Position numbers and translations under genes: made by a program. Under the pieces are notes generated by a model. That model was not told where the DNA came from. It ran no database searches and was given only the letters and a program-made list of their open reading frames with translations. Below, piece by piece: positions 1-6,592 of a DNA stretch of 11,795 nucleotides. The stretch is from positions 1 to 11,795 of the forward strand of contig DATITC010000133.1 in NCBI GenBank assembly GCA_035468175.1. Reading direction: 5' to 3'. This stretch comes from JAVEDQ01 sp035468175. Its GTDB lineage: Bacteria; Actinomycetota; Actinomycetes; Frankiales; Frankiaceae. Position 1 is the stretch's first letter. Every line of letters begins with the position of its first letter.

Positions 1-93
1 TCCCTCGTCGACATCGGCCTGCACGCCTCGGCCGACCTCGACGGCGGCTTCCTCGCCTGGCGCGACGCCGGACTCCCGACCCGCCAGACCTGA
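1..93 (+). CDS. Rhodanese-like domain protein, C-terminal end (partial)
   Basis: The open frame enters from the left edge and codes for 30 residues before TGA at 91-93. The residues include LDGGFLAW followed by RDAGLP. This is the usual last helix and strand of a rhodanese domain (consensus GG..AW..AGLP), which lies just after the catalytic-cysteine loop. The active site is outside the window, so it cannot be said whether this is a single-domain rhodanese, a tandem sulfurtransferase or a fusion. It converges with the AbiEi-like gene on the other strand. Family assignment rests on a short stretch and is moderate. Confidence 0.6.
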   Translation, partial: SLVDIGLHASADLDGGFLAWRDAGLPTRQT

Positions 94-142
94 CACTGCA
101 CCCCGGGGCCACCCCACCCCGGGCCCACTGCACCCCGGGGCC
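94..142. repeat. 17-bp direct repeat with CCCCGGGG palindromes; possible bidirectional terminator
   Basis: Starting at the base after the stop codon of the rhodanese-like gene, CACTGCACCCCGGGGCC occurs at 94-110 and again, identical, at 126-142. Each copy contains the self-complementary octamer CCCCGGGG (101-108 and 133-140), so the copies can pair with each other or fold alone. The position between two convergent genes would suit a transcription terminator, although there is no T-run. Termination is inference; the repeat is seen directly. Confidence 0.5.
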
Positions 143-166
143 GAGGCTGTGTGGGCTTGAACCGGC
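141..166 (+). repeat. Left copy of 18-26-bp motif bracketing the AbiEi-like gene
   Basis: The bases at 141-166 match the reverse complement of 1213-1238 at 23 of 26 positions. The core CCGAGGCTGTGTGGGCTT (141-158) also matches 1183-1200 in direct orientation at 16 of 18. This copy lies just past the stop codon of the AbiEi-like gene; the other two lie upstream of its start. No clear target-site duplication is visible outside the outer copies. Confidence 0.6.
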
Positions 167-176
167 CAGAGGCGGC

Positions 177-1121
177 TCAACCCCACCCGAGTTCCGTCAG
201 CCCGGGGCAACCCCGCGGACATCGGAGCGTTCCGGTCCACCCGAGCCGACCGAGCGCCTCCGCCTCGATGTGGGCGACCACATGCGGCTGGGTGAGCAGC
301 ACGAACCCAGGGAACCGCAGCACCGCCCGGCCCCTTGCGGTGTGCAGGTCGTCGCGGAGCATGTCCTTCCACCACCCCGCCACCTCGAAGTGCCCGGGCC
401 GCCCGTCGAGCTCCACCACGAGTCCGTCGTAGTCGACGTCGACGATCGCCCCCTCGTGCCGGACCTGACGGCGGGGTTGCGGTAGCCCGTGTGAGCGCCG
501 GATCTGCTCGTGCCGGACCTCGAGCAGGCTGTGCGCACCGGCTCCGCACATGTCAAGCACCTCAAGGAGAACAGCCCGATGCCTCAAGCAAGGGCGCAGG
601 TCGAGTGCCCTCCGAAGTCGGTCCGCGGTCGTGAGGCGTCGCTGGATGCTGTCCGCCACGACAGCGATAGCACGGTCCAGGTTGCCCGCGGCCCCTGCGC
701 ACTCCACAACGGCTCGCTCGACCCGAACCCGAGGCGGACAGGCCAGGTCCATGACTTCGTCGGGGCCGAGGTCCGATCGGTAGACGCGAATCCCTGCGGC
801 TCGGACCGCGTCGCGCAGCCGTGGGACGGTCACATGGACGACCTCGGGCACCGCCCGCTTCCGGTCGTGGAGCCACAGCGCCGACTCGTGGCTCGCAGCC
901 GCCTTCCGGCCGGCGTACAACACCGCGGCCCAGACCCGCTGCTCGTAGGTGCGCTCGCCGGTGAACGTGGCTACGACGCCGCGGTGCGCCGAGCACCATC
1001 GCCTCGCCGTGATCTGCGCAGCTACCGCGTGCCGCGTCCACCCCTGCTCCCGCGCCTGAGCGACCGTGACGAGCCCGGCTTGCCTGATGAGCAGCTCGTC
1101 CCACTCCAGGCCTCCCCGCAT
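177..1121 (-). CDS. AbiEi-like winged-helix protein with DUF559/Vsr-like C-terminal domain
   Basis: The product is 314 residues. Residues about 7-55 (QAGLVTVAQAREQGWTR, then RRWCSAHRGVV) look like the N-terminal winged helix-turn-helix of AbiEi-type antitoxins. Residues about 204-290 look like the DUF559 or very-short-patch-repair endonuclease fold: an acidic strand VDVDYDGLVVELDGR (227-241, with D228, D230, E237 and D239), then WWKDMLRDDLH and GRAVLRFPG. This arrangement is common in actinobacteria, usually annotated as a 'type IV toxin-antitoxin AbiEi family' protein, but no AbiEii-type toxin gene is adjacent. The ATG at 1121 is preferred over upstream in-frame ATGs because a purine-rich GAGGG lies before it and the family's N-terminus begins here. 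Nuclease activity is not established. Strong hairpins precede the gene and matching repeats bracket it. Confidence 0.7.
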   Translation of the reverse strand: MRGGLEWDELLIRQAGLVTVAQAREQGWTRHAVAAQITARRWCSAHRGVVATFTGERTYEQRVWAAVLYAGRKAAASHESALWLHDRKRAVPEVVHVTVPRLRDAVRAAGIRVYRSDLGPDEVMDLACPPRVRVERAVVECAGAAGNLDRAIAVVADSIQRRLTTADRLRRALDLRPCLRHRAVLLEVLDMCGAGAHSLLEVRHEQIRRSHGLPQPRRQVRHEGAIVDVDYDGLVVELDGRPGHFEVAGWWKDMLRDDLHTARGRAVLRFPGFVLLTQPHVVAHIEAEALGRLGWTGTLRCPRGCPGLTELGWG

Positions 1122-1136
1122 CTGCCCAACCCTCGG

Positions 1137-1160
1137 CGGTGGCGAGGGCATTCGCCACCG
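1137..1160 (-). promoter_or_regulatory. Perfect 9-bp hairpin in the leader of the AbiEi-like gene
   Basis: CGGTGGCGA (1137-1145) and TCGCCACCG (1152-1160) are exact reverse complements around a 6-base loop. The hairpin ends 15 bases upstream of the ATG at 1121 and would sit at or next to the ribosome binding site. It could limit translation or act as an operator. Function is inference. Confidence 0.45.
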
Positions 1161-1182
1161 GGGCCGCCGCATCTGGGGACAC

Positions 1183-1238
1183 CCGAAGCTGTGCGGGCTT
1201 GCGGCGCCAGGAGCCGGTCGAAGCCCGCACAGCCTCGG
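1183..1238 (-). repeat. Long inverted repeat (18-bp arms) upstream of the AbiEi-like gene
   Basis: The arms are 1183-1200 (CCGAAGCTGTGCGGGCTT) and 1221-1238, with a 20-base spacer. Seventeen of 18 positions are Watson-Crick complementary. The exception (A1187 against C1234) becomes a G-U pair in RNA made from the minus strand, so all 18 pairs form only in that transcript. AbiEi-type regulators are known to bind inverted repeats upstream of their own gene, so this may be an operator. It could also be a second terminator for the upstream sseC operon. A third copy of the arm lies at 141-158. Confidence 0.6.
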
Positions 1239-1277
1239 AGGGGAGCGGGGGCGGGCCGGCACACCCCGGACACGCAG

Positions 1278-1311
1278 AGGGCCGGCCGCTCCGTCTGGAG
1301 CGACCGGCCCT
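1278..1311 (-). terminator. Hairpin terminator of the cysA-sseC operon
   Basis: AGGGCCGGCCGCTCC (1278-1292) and GGAGCGACCGGCCCT (1297-1311) form a 15-bp stem with a 4-base loop, 20 bases past the end of sseC. On the plus strand one position is a C-A mismatch. In minus-strand RNA the same position is a U-G wobble, so the stem is complete only in the sseC transcript, which supports the strand. No U-tract follows, as is usual in high-GC actinobacteria. Confidence 0.65.
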
Positions 1312-1331
1312 TTGGCCTGCTGCGTGGTGCG

Positions 1332-1631
1332 TCAGGCCGGGATGGTGACCTCGACGTCGACCGCGTGACCCTGCTGTGCGACGACCCGGGCCTCCCCGCC
1401 ACCCTGCGGCGAGAGGGCGCGGAGCGTCCACTGGCCCGGACGGGCGAAGAACCGGAAGTGGCCGGTCGCCGAGGTCACGACCTCAGCGGTGAACTCGTCC
1501 GACGCGTCGAGGAGCCGGACGTAGGCCGAGGCGACCGGCTGGCCGGAACGCGTTACCGAGCCCTGGATGACCGATTCCTTCTTGACGTCGACACCATCGA
1601 GCGACAGTCCACCGACTGGCGGAGAACACAT
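1332..1631 (-). CDS. sseC: SseC-like DUF1416 protein
   Basis: The 99-residue product starts MCSPPVGGLSLDGVDVKKES and has the DUF1416 core (YVRLLDASDEFTAEVV, then TGHFRFFARPGQWTLRAL), which resembles a carboxypeptidase-regulatory beta-sandwich. In mycobacteria this family is SseC, found directly beside CysA sulfurtransferases (Rv0814c/Rv0815c and the Rv3117/Rv3118 pair). Here the ATG lies two bases after the cysA stop codon, with GGAG seven bases upstream, so the two are surely co-transcribed. The biochemical role is unknown; linkage suggests a partner in thiosulfate or cysteine sulfur transfer. The length is normal for the family. Confidence 0.88.
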   Translation of the reverse strand: MCSPPVGGLSLDGVDVKKESVIQGSVTRSGQPVASAYVRLLDASDEFTAEVVTSATGHFRFFARPGQWTLRALSPQGGGEARVVAQQGHAVDVEVTIPA

Positions 1632-1633
1632 GC

Positions 1634-2463
<830 letters not shown>

Positions 2464-2467
<4 letters not shown>

Positions 2468-2955
2468 ACTTCAGCACCTCTTCTTGTGACGGACGACGCC
2501 GCCGATCCGGCGGCGTCGGACGGGTGGACGTCGGACGACCGCGTGGTCGCCCGACGGAACAGCAGGTACATCTCGCAGCCAAGGCAGAAGCCGAAGGCCG
2601 CATTGAGGAACGCTGCCGCGAAGGCCAGCGCGGTGGCAGCGAGCCCGAGGGCCGGCAGTCCGACGGCGAAGCCGACGGTGCCCACCAGCGCGAACACCGC
2701 ACCGACGGCCTGGGCGAAGCGTGGCGGCGCTTCACCCTCGAACTCGGTGGGAGGTCCGAGGCGGGGCCGGACCAGTGTGCGGAAGACGATCCCGTACGGC
2801 GCCCAGCGGAGCCCGGCAGCGGCTCCGACCAGGAACACCGCGGCTTGGATCGCCAGCAGCACCGTGCTGGACGTGATCAGGACGACGGCGAGCACAACGG
2901 TGGTAACCCAGGCACCGAAGCGGGGGCCGCGCACGTCAACGAGTGCGTCGGTCAC
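2464..2955 (-). CDS. DUF4395 membrane protein with CxxC motif
   Basis: The 163-residue product has the DUF4395 signatures: VDVRGPRFGAWVT at the N-terminus, PPRFAQAVGAVFAL mid-protein, and LNAAFGFCLGCEMYLL (117-132). Hydrophobic segments fall at about 15-33, 31-49, 82-101 and 103-123, suggesting four membrane spans. C124 and C127 form a CxxC at the end of the last span. The Arg-rich FRRATTR after it suggests a cytoplasmic side. The GTG at 2955 is chosen because AGGGAG lies six bases upstream; the longer reading frame runs back through the leader peptide region. It overlaps cysA by ATGA. Its function is unknown, but genomic linkage to thioredoxin and sulfurtransferase suggests a role in sulfur or thiol chemistry at the membrane. 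Confidence 0.85.
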
Positions 2956-3034
2956 GGACAACTCCCTGTAAGTGCGCCGGCACGGCGCACGGTCATGTGA
3001 TGGGTGAAGGACAGAGGGGGTCAGCTGTGCTGAC
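2956..3034 (-). promoter_or_regulatory. Attenuator-like spacer between the polycysteine leader and DUF4395
   Basis: In the minus-strand RNA two perfect hairpins lie behind the leader stop codon: GTCAGC-ACA-GCTGAC (3034-3020) and GTGCGCC-GTGCC-GGCGCAC (2990-2972). The second ends just before the ribosome binding site AGGGAG. CCCUCUGU (3018-3011) can pair imperfectly with ACAGGGAG (2969-2962), covering that site. GGGCAGCUG, overlapping the last cysteine codons, can pair with CAGCUGACCC with one bulge, which excludes the first hairpin. Ribosome position on the leader could therefore switch structures. The pairings are seen in the sequence; the mechanism is inference. Confidence 0.55.
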
Positions 3035-3109
3035 TCAGCCCAAACACAGGCAGCTGCCCACGCGGCACAGGTCGACCGCGCGGCGCTTGAAAAGCAGGGT
3101 GCTCCACAT
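3035..3109 (-). CDS. Cysteine-rich leader peptide (cysteine-responsive attenuator)
   Basis: The 24-codon frame begins MWSTLLFKRRAVDLCRV and ends with GSCLCLG and TGA. Cysteines are at 15, 20 and 22. The RRAVDLCRV..CLC pattern is that of the short 'putative leader peptides' found upstream of sulfur genes across actinobacteria. In mycobacteria, polycysteine leaderless short ORFs upstream of cysA2-type operons attenuate downstream expression in response to cysteine. Here it lies 79 bases before the DUF4395-cysA-sseC operon. A -10-like TACGGT ends nine bases before the ATG, so the message is leaderless or nearly so, and there is no Shine-Dalgarno. The peptide probably acts in cis through its translation. 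Confidence 0.85.
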   Translation of the reverse strand: MWSTLLFKRRAVDLCRVGSCLCLG

Positions 3110-3118
3110 GACCCGACC

Positions 3119-3147
3119 ACCGTACCGAACCCGAGGAAGCGTGTCCG
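3119..3147 (-). promoter_or_regulatory. Promoter of the leader-DUF4395-cysA-sseC operon
   Basis: On the minus strand, CGGACA (3147-3142, four of six matches to TTGACA) and TACGGT (3124-3119, a TANNNT -10) are separated by exactly 17 bases. The -10 ends nine bases before the leader ATG, so transcription should begin at or within about two bases of the start codon. It lies between the thioredoxin stop and the leader, so the sulfur operon can be transcribed independently. Confidence 0.55.
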
Positions 3148-3171
3148 TCACCCGGCCGAATCGCCGATCGG

Positions 3172-3714
3172 TCACGAGCTGACCTCGGTGGCCTCGGCGA
3201 CTGCCGCGACGACCTGCTCACGACGAGGCACCCCGGACGCCCGGCGCACCTCACGGGCGCCCGCGTCGAGCACCAGCGTCGTGGGCGTCCGCCGGATGTC
3301 CAGGCGCCGGACCAGCTCGAGCGCCGCGGAACCGTCGGCGACGTCGATCTCGTGGTGCCGGACGCCTGGCTCCGCCTGCGCGACGTCGCTGAGCAACGTC
3401 CGCGTCGCCCGGCAGGGGGCACAGAACGTCGAGGAGAACTGGAGGAGGGTCGCGCGGCTGCCGGGCTCGAGCCCCAGCGCCTGCAGATCGAGAGCGTCGG
3501 CAGTGCCGGCCGCGTCCGATGCCGCCCCGGTCGACACCTCGCCCACGGACCCCGAGCCGGCCGAACCGGCCGAACCGGTCGAGCCGGCCGAGCCGGCCGA
3601 GCCGGCCGAGCCGGCCGTCGTGCGTGTCCGCATCTGCCCGTTGCGCGCCCGGAACACGAGCCCCGCCAGGGTCACGAGGACGAGCGTTCCCACGAGGACG
3701 AGGAGACCGGTCAT
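3172..3714 (-). CDS. thiX: Membrane-tethered thioredoxin-fold protein (ThiX-like)
   Basis: The 180-residue product has an N-terminal hydrophobic span (residues 3-21), a Gly-Ser-Ala linker (about 34-57), and a thioredoxin domain (about 85-180). The domain has the redox motif CAPC at 98-101 in LLQFSSTFCAPCRATR and a cis-proline at P144 (RRTPTTLVLD). ThiX (Rv0816c) occupies the same place next to cysA2 in M. tuberculosis. Arg residues follow the span (FRARNGQMRTR), so the positive-inside rule puts the thioredoxin domain in the cytoplasm; this is inference. The start at ATG 3714 puts the span at the N-terminus, but no clear Shine-Dalgarno is seen; an in-frame ATG lies 33 bases upstream. It is 49 bases downstream of the LmeA-like gene. 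Confidence 0.8.
   Translation of the reverse strand: MTGLLVLVGTLVLVTLAGLVFRARNGQMRTRTTAGSAGSAGSAGSTGSAGSAGSGSVGEVSTGAASDAAGTADALDLQALGLEPGSRATLLQFSSTFCAPCRATRTLLSDVAQAEPGVRHHEIDVADGSAALELVRRLDIRRTPTTLVLDAGAREVRRASGVPRREQVVAAVAEATEVSS
3554..3616 (-). repeat. Seven tandem 9-bp units encoding an (AGS)n linker
   Basis: Seven consecutive units of GAGCCGGCC (plus strand) run without a gap. Units two and three differ by one or two bases (GAACCGGCC, GAACCGGTC). Being in frame, they encode a repeating Ala-Gly-Ser stretch with one Thr, forming the flexible linker between the membrane span and the thioredoxin domain. Near-identical DNA units suggest recent slippage expansion, so the copy number probably varies between strains. 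Confidence 0.85.
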
Positions 3715-3763
3715 GTCAATGGCAATCCGTGTCGAGGGCCCGGGCATTCCCGCCAGCGACAGC

Positions 3764-4477
3764 TCACTGCTGGGTATCGAGCGTGAGGCCATCGGCGAAG
3801 GCGGAGAAGGTGATGCCCTCGTCGGTCACGGTCGCCTTGTCGAGCCGGACACCGAACGGCAGGCCCTTGATGGCGAACCTGATGGTCAACGCCTCCTTGG
3901 CCGAACTCTCCGCGAATCCCGGCAGGAAGCCGGTGACCGCCGAGACCGCGGTGGGCAGCAGCGCGACGTTCTCGCCCGAGATGGCGACCTGCGCCTTGCC
4001 CGACAGGCTGACCGCCTTGCCCAGCACGGGGATCCGCACGGATCCGGTCACCTTCAGGTCGGCACCGGCGCGGCTCACCTGCACCTTGGGGATGTCCGCG
4101 CGGCTGGCCAGGTAGGCGTTGAGGTCGTCATACGTGACGAGCACCTGACCGCTGGCGTGGTCCACCGGCACGGACGAGATCGTGCGGTTGATGAGATCGC
4201 CGAGGCGGACCCGAACCCCTTCGGCGACGACGCGGACCTGGTCCAGGCGGAGACCGTCCCGTTCGAGGCCCGGGACGACCACGGTCACCTGCTTGTAGCG
4301 ACCCTGCACCACCTGGGTGAGGAACGGGAACCCGGCCACCACGACCTTCGGCTTCTCAGCAAGCGATTGGCTGATCTGCACGCGCCTCGCGATCTGATCC
4401 TCGGCGACCCCGACGGCGACCCGGTCGACGACGACCAGGGCGAGCAGGACCGCTCCCAGTGCCAGCAGCTTGCGCAT
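3764..4477 (-). CDS. lmeA: LmeA-like DUF2993 envelope lipid-binding protein
   Basis: The 237-residue product has an N-terminal signal or anchor (MRKLLALGAVLLALVVVDRV) followed by a DUF2993 domain over the rest. It includes the family's GFPFLTQVVQGRYKQV (49-64) and NAYL and KAVSLSG stretches. LmeA (Rv0817c/MSMEG_5785) is a periplasmic phospholipid-binding protein needed for lipomannan mannan elongation, and its gene sits beside thiX and glnR in mycobacteria as here. The substrate in this organism is inferred. The ATG at 4477 has GGAGG close upstream; a GTG at 4498, adding seven residues, is an alternative with no clear ribosome binding site. Confidence 0.8.
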   Translation of the reverse strand: MRKLLALGAVLLALVVVDRVAVGVAEDQIARRVQISQSLAEKPKVVVAGFPFLTQVVQGRYKQVTVVVPGLERDGLRLDQVRVVAEGVRVRLGDLINRTISSVPVDHASGQVLVTYDDLNAYLASRADIPKVQVSRAGADLKVTGSVRIPVLGKAVSLSGKAQVAISGENVALLPTAVSAVTGFLPGFAESSAKEALTIRFAIKGLPFGVRLDKATVTDEGITFSAFADGLTLDTQQ

Positions 4478-4525
4478 ACCCCTCCGTTGCTCCGACACCG
4501 ACGGAATGCTTCGTGCCGATCCTGC

Positions 4526-5347
4526 TCAGCCGGCAACGATCCAACCGACGATGTAGACCGCGGGAAGCGCGGCGACGATCGGAAGCAGCGCGGCCACCAC
4601 CTTCAGGGCCGGCAACTGCCGCTGGCCGACGTCGCGGGACATGCGGACAACACCGAGGTCGAGGACGAGCGCGAAGGCTGCGGCGGTCCCGGCGGCGGCG
4701 AGCGCCGCACCTGCCGACAGGTCCCCGGCGGTGGCCCCGTAGCGGGCGCCGACGACGATCGCGACGAGCAGACTCAGACCACGGATGGGAATCGCCGGCC
4801 CCGGCAGCAGCCGGGCCCCCACGAGGGCCACCGCGACCGCGACGAACCCGGTCAGGGCCACCTCGCGGCCGGAAGGGAACTGCCGGAGCGGTAGCGCCAG
4901 GCTGGCTGCGGTCACCAGCACGACGCCGGACACTGCCGCCGCCAGGCCGGCCGTGACATCGCGCCGGCGCCGGCGCATCAGCTGGGCCGCGAAGGCGGCG
5001 ACCATGGCGAGGCCCAGCACGCCCGCGACGGACCCCGCCGTCGCTCGCTCGTTGCGCAGCAGCAGCACGTCGGACGCCAACGCGGCCAGGCCGACCAGCG
5101 CCGCTGTCGCGAGCGAGGCTTGCAGTACCGCCAGCCAGCACAGCCCGAGCAGCAGCTGGACGACGAGCACCGCAGCTGCAAGGGCTGGTCGGCCCGACTG
5201 GGCCCCGGTGGCGAGCAGACCGCAGGCCAGCAGGGCGACCAGGGCGATCAGTGGTGAGTGCGCGGACGGAATCGCGGGGCCGCGACTCGGGGTGTCGGCA
5301 TCGGGAGCCGCGGGACCCGTGGTGGGCCTCACCCGGCTGGTGGCCAT
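4526..5347 (-). CDS. Multi-pass membrane protein of unknown function
   Basis: The 273-residue product has about nine hydrophobic segments (for example LIALVALLACGLLATG, then LAAAVLVVQLLLGLCWLAVL, ending ALPAVYIVGWIVAG) after a hydrophilic, proline-rich N-terminus. I do not recognise a family with confidence; there are no transporter or enzyme motifs I can name. An Arg-rich loop, MRRRRRDV, lies between spans four and five and is probably cytoplasmic. The ATG at 5347 has GGGGAG eight bases upstream, which rules out the longer upstream frame. The 48-base gap to the LmeA-like gene and same strand suggest one operon, so a cell-envelope role is possible. Confidence 0.75.
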   Translation of the reverse strand: MATSRVRPTTGPAAPDADTPSRGPAIPSAHSPLIALVALLACGLLATGAQSGRPALAAAVLVVQLLLGLCWLAVLQASLATAALVGLAALASDVLLLRNERATAGSVAGVLGLAMVAAFAAQLMRRRRRDVTAGLAAAVSGVVLVTAASLALPLRQFPSGREVALTGFVAVAVALVGARLLPGPAIPIRGLSLLVAIVVGARYGATAGDLSAGAALAAAGTAAAFALVLDLGVVRMSRDVGQRQLPALKVVAALLPIVAALPAVYIVGWIVAG

Positions 5348-5376
5348 GCCGACAGCTCCCCTTGCTTCACTGGTAC

Positions 5377-5395
5377 CCGTGCGCCGCCCGCACGG
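5377..5395 (-). terminator. Possible terminator after the MoaD-like gene
   Basis: CCGTGC (5377-5382) and GCACGG (5390-5395) form a 6-bp stem with a 7-base loop, about 60 bases past the MoaD-like stop and upstream of the membrane-protein gene. The stem is short and no T-run follows, so it is a weak candidate. The rest of 5348-5453 shows no gene. Confidence 0.3.
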
Positions 5396-5453
5396 TGCGA
5401 CTCTCATTCGACGACGACGGTCGATTGTGACCCATCGCGCGCACGCCCGTCCG

Positions 5454-5726
5454 TCAGCCTCCGGCGAAAGGCGGCAGGACTTCGAGCACGGAGCCGGCGG
5501 GGATCGCTCCACCGGAGTCCCGGACGGCAGCACCGTCCACGAGGAAGGAGCAGTAGCCGAAGATCCGACCCAACCGGTCGCCGTGCCTTTCACCGAGGCG
5601 GGCGACGATCTCGTCCAGCGTCCCAACTTCGGTGGTCTCCTCCGCCCGACCGGCAGCCGCCCGGGCAGCAGCCCAGTACCGAACCGTGATCGTCGCGGTC
5701 CGGACCCCGCCGTCGTCGACCGTCAT
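5454..5726 (-). CDS. MoaD/ThiS family sulfur-carrier protein
   Basis: The 90-residue protein has a ubiquitin-like (beta-grasp) pattern: ITVRYWAAARAAAGRAEE at the N-terminus, FLVDGAAVRD mid-protein, and LEVLPPFAGG at the C-terminus. The terminal Gly-Gly is the site that is adenylated and then thiocarboxylated by a MoeB/ThiF-type E1 in this family. RYWAAARAAAG and the LPPFAGG ending favour a MoaD (molybdopterin synthase small subunit) type over ThiS. No MoaE or MoeB gene is visible here, so the pathway cannot be fixed. The ATG overlaps the upstream hydrolase stop as ATGA, so translation is probably coupled. Confidence 0.85.
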   Translation of the reverse strand: MTVDDGGVRTATITVRYWAAARAAAGRAEETTEVGTLDEIVARLGERHGDRLGRIFGYCSFLVDGAAVRDSGGAIPAGSVLEVLPPFAGG

Positions 5727-6592
5727 CCCGGCGTCCCTAGGCGGCGCGCCTCGTGGTCCCACGCGGGGATGGGCAGCCCGGCGGCGAGTGCCTCCAGCGC
5801 CGTCCCCAGCCGGTCGAGGAAGCCCGGCACATCCGGACGGACCGCAGCGTCCTCTGCATGTCCGAGGCCGGGGACGAGCCACAGGGTGGCGCCGGGGGGC
5901 GCCGCCTCGACCAGCGCGCTGGCGTGGTCCCAGCCGTAGTAATGGTCCGTCTCGCCGTGGATGACGAGCAGCGGCACGGAGACGGCGGCGATCGCGTCCG
6001 CCGGCGTGGCAGACGGCGGGGCCCAGGCGTCCGGGGCGATCCGCACGTGGTAGAACCTCCGGGCCAGCGCCCGTCCGATCCGCGTTCCGATCATGCGGTG
6101 GAACCGGCGCATCGCCACCGTGTCCCGCACGTCCCACCGGCTGATGGCACTGATCGTGACCACTCCGTCGACCGGGCAGGACAGTGAGTGGCCGTGCACC
6201 TCGGTCCCTGTCAGCGCCGCGTGACGGAGAACACATGTGGCCCCCATCGACCAGCCCATCGTGATGACCCGGCGGTAGCCGAGATTCCGTGCCGCGGCGA
6301 TCGCTGCATCGACGTCGAGGACCTCCCGGTCGCCCAGCGTCGTGAGCCCGTCCGAGGCGCCGTGGCCGCGCAGATCGATGAGGACGATGCCGAGCGACGG
6401 AGCCGATCGGTGCAGTTCAGACACCAGTTGGCGGACGGCGGGCCGGTCAGACCAGCCGCTGAACCCGGGGACCAGGACGACGGCGGTGCCGTGCACCGCG
6501 AACTCCGGCGTGGCCGGTGGCAGGTGCGCAGCCGCCAGCCGGACACCGTCGGCAGATTGCAGCGTCAGCGAGGTTCGCCCTGGCATGGACAT
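5723..6592 (-). CDS. Alpha/beta-hydrolase fold protein
   Basis: The 289-residue product has the alpha/beta-hydrolase landmarks in order: the oxyanion-side loop VPGFSGWSDR (41-50), LIDLRGHGASDG (71-82), the nucleophile elbow GWSMGA with S115, the acid-loop VIHGETDHYYG with D216, and GLGHAED with H245. A Ser-Asp-His triad is therefore complete. The substrate cannot be read from sequence. The frame is open far upstream, through the glnR coding region, so the start at ATG 6592 was set by the domain boundary; an ATG at 6586 is equally possible. GAGAGG is rather far upstream, and a TATCCC seven bases before the ATG could mark a leaderless start. It is coupled to the MoaD-like gene by an ATGA overlap. 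Confidence 0.8.
   Translation of the reverse strand: MSMPGRTSLTLQSADGVRLAAAHLPPATPEFAVHGTAVVLVPGFSGWSDRPAVRQLVSELHRSAPSLGIVLIDLRGHGASDGLTTLGDREVLDVDAAIAAARNLGYRRVITMGWSMGATCVLRHAALTGTEVHGHSLSCPVDGVVTISAISRWDVRDTVAMRRFHRMIGTRIGRALARRFYHVRIAPDAWAPPSATPADAIAAVSVPLLVIHGETDHYYGWDHASALVEAAPPGATLWLVPGLGHAEDAAVRPDVPGFLDRLGTALEALAAGLPIPAWDHEARRLGTPG

Noticed and set aside
177..1121. Complete AbiE toxin-antitoxin pair
   Set aside because: No nucleotidyltransferase (AbiEii) gene is adjacent on either side, so only a lone AbiEi-like protein is supported.
141..1238. Insertion sequence with terminal inverted repeats
   Set aside because: The gene inside is not a transposase, a third copy of the motif lies internally, and no target-site duplication is apparent. 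It is kept only as a repeat-bracketed unit.
3188..4894. 568-codon plus-strand open frame with Glu-Pro-Ala repeats
   Set aside because: It is antisense to the thioredoxin, LmeA-like and membrane-protein genes. Its repeats are the complement of the AGS linker units.
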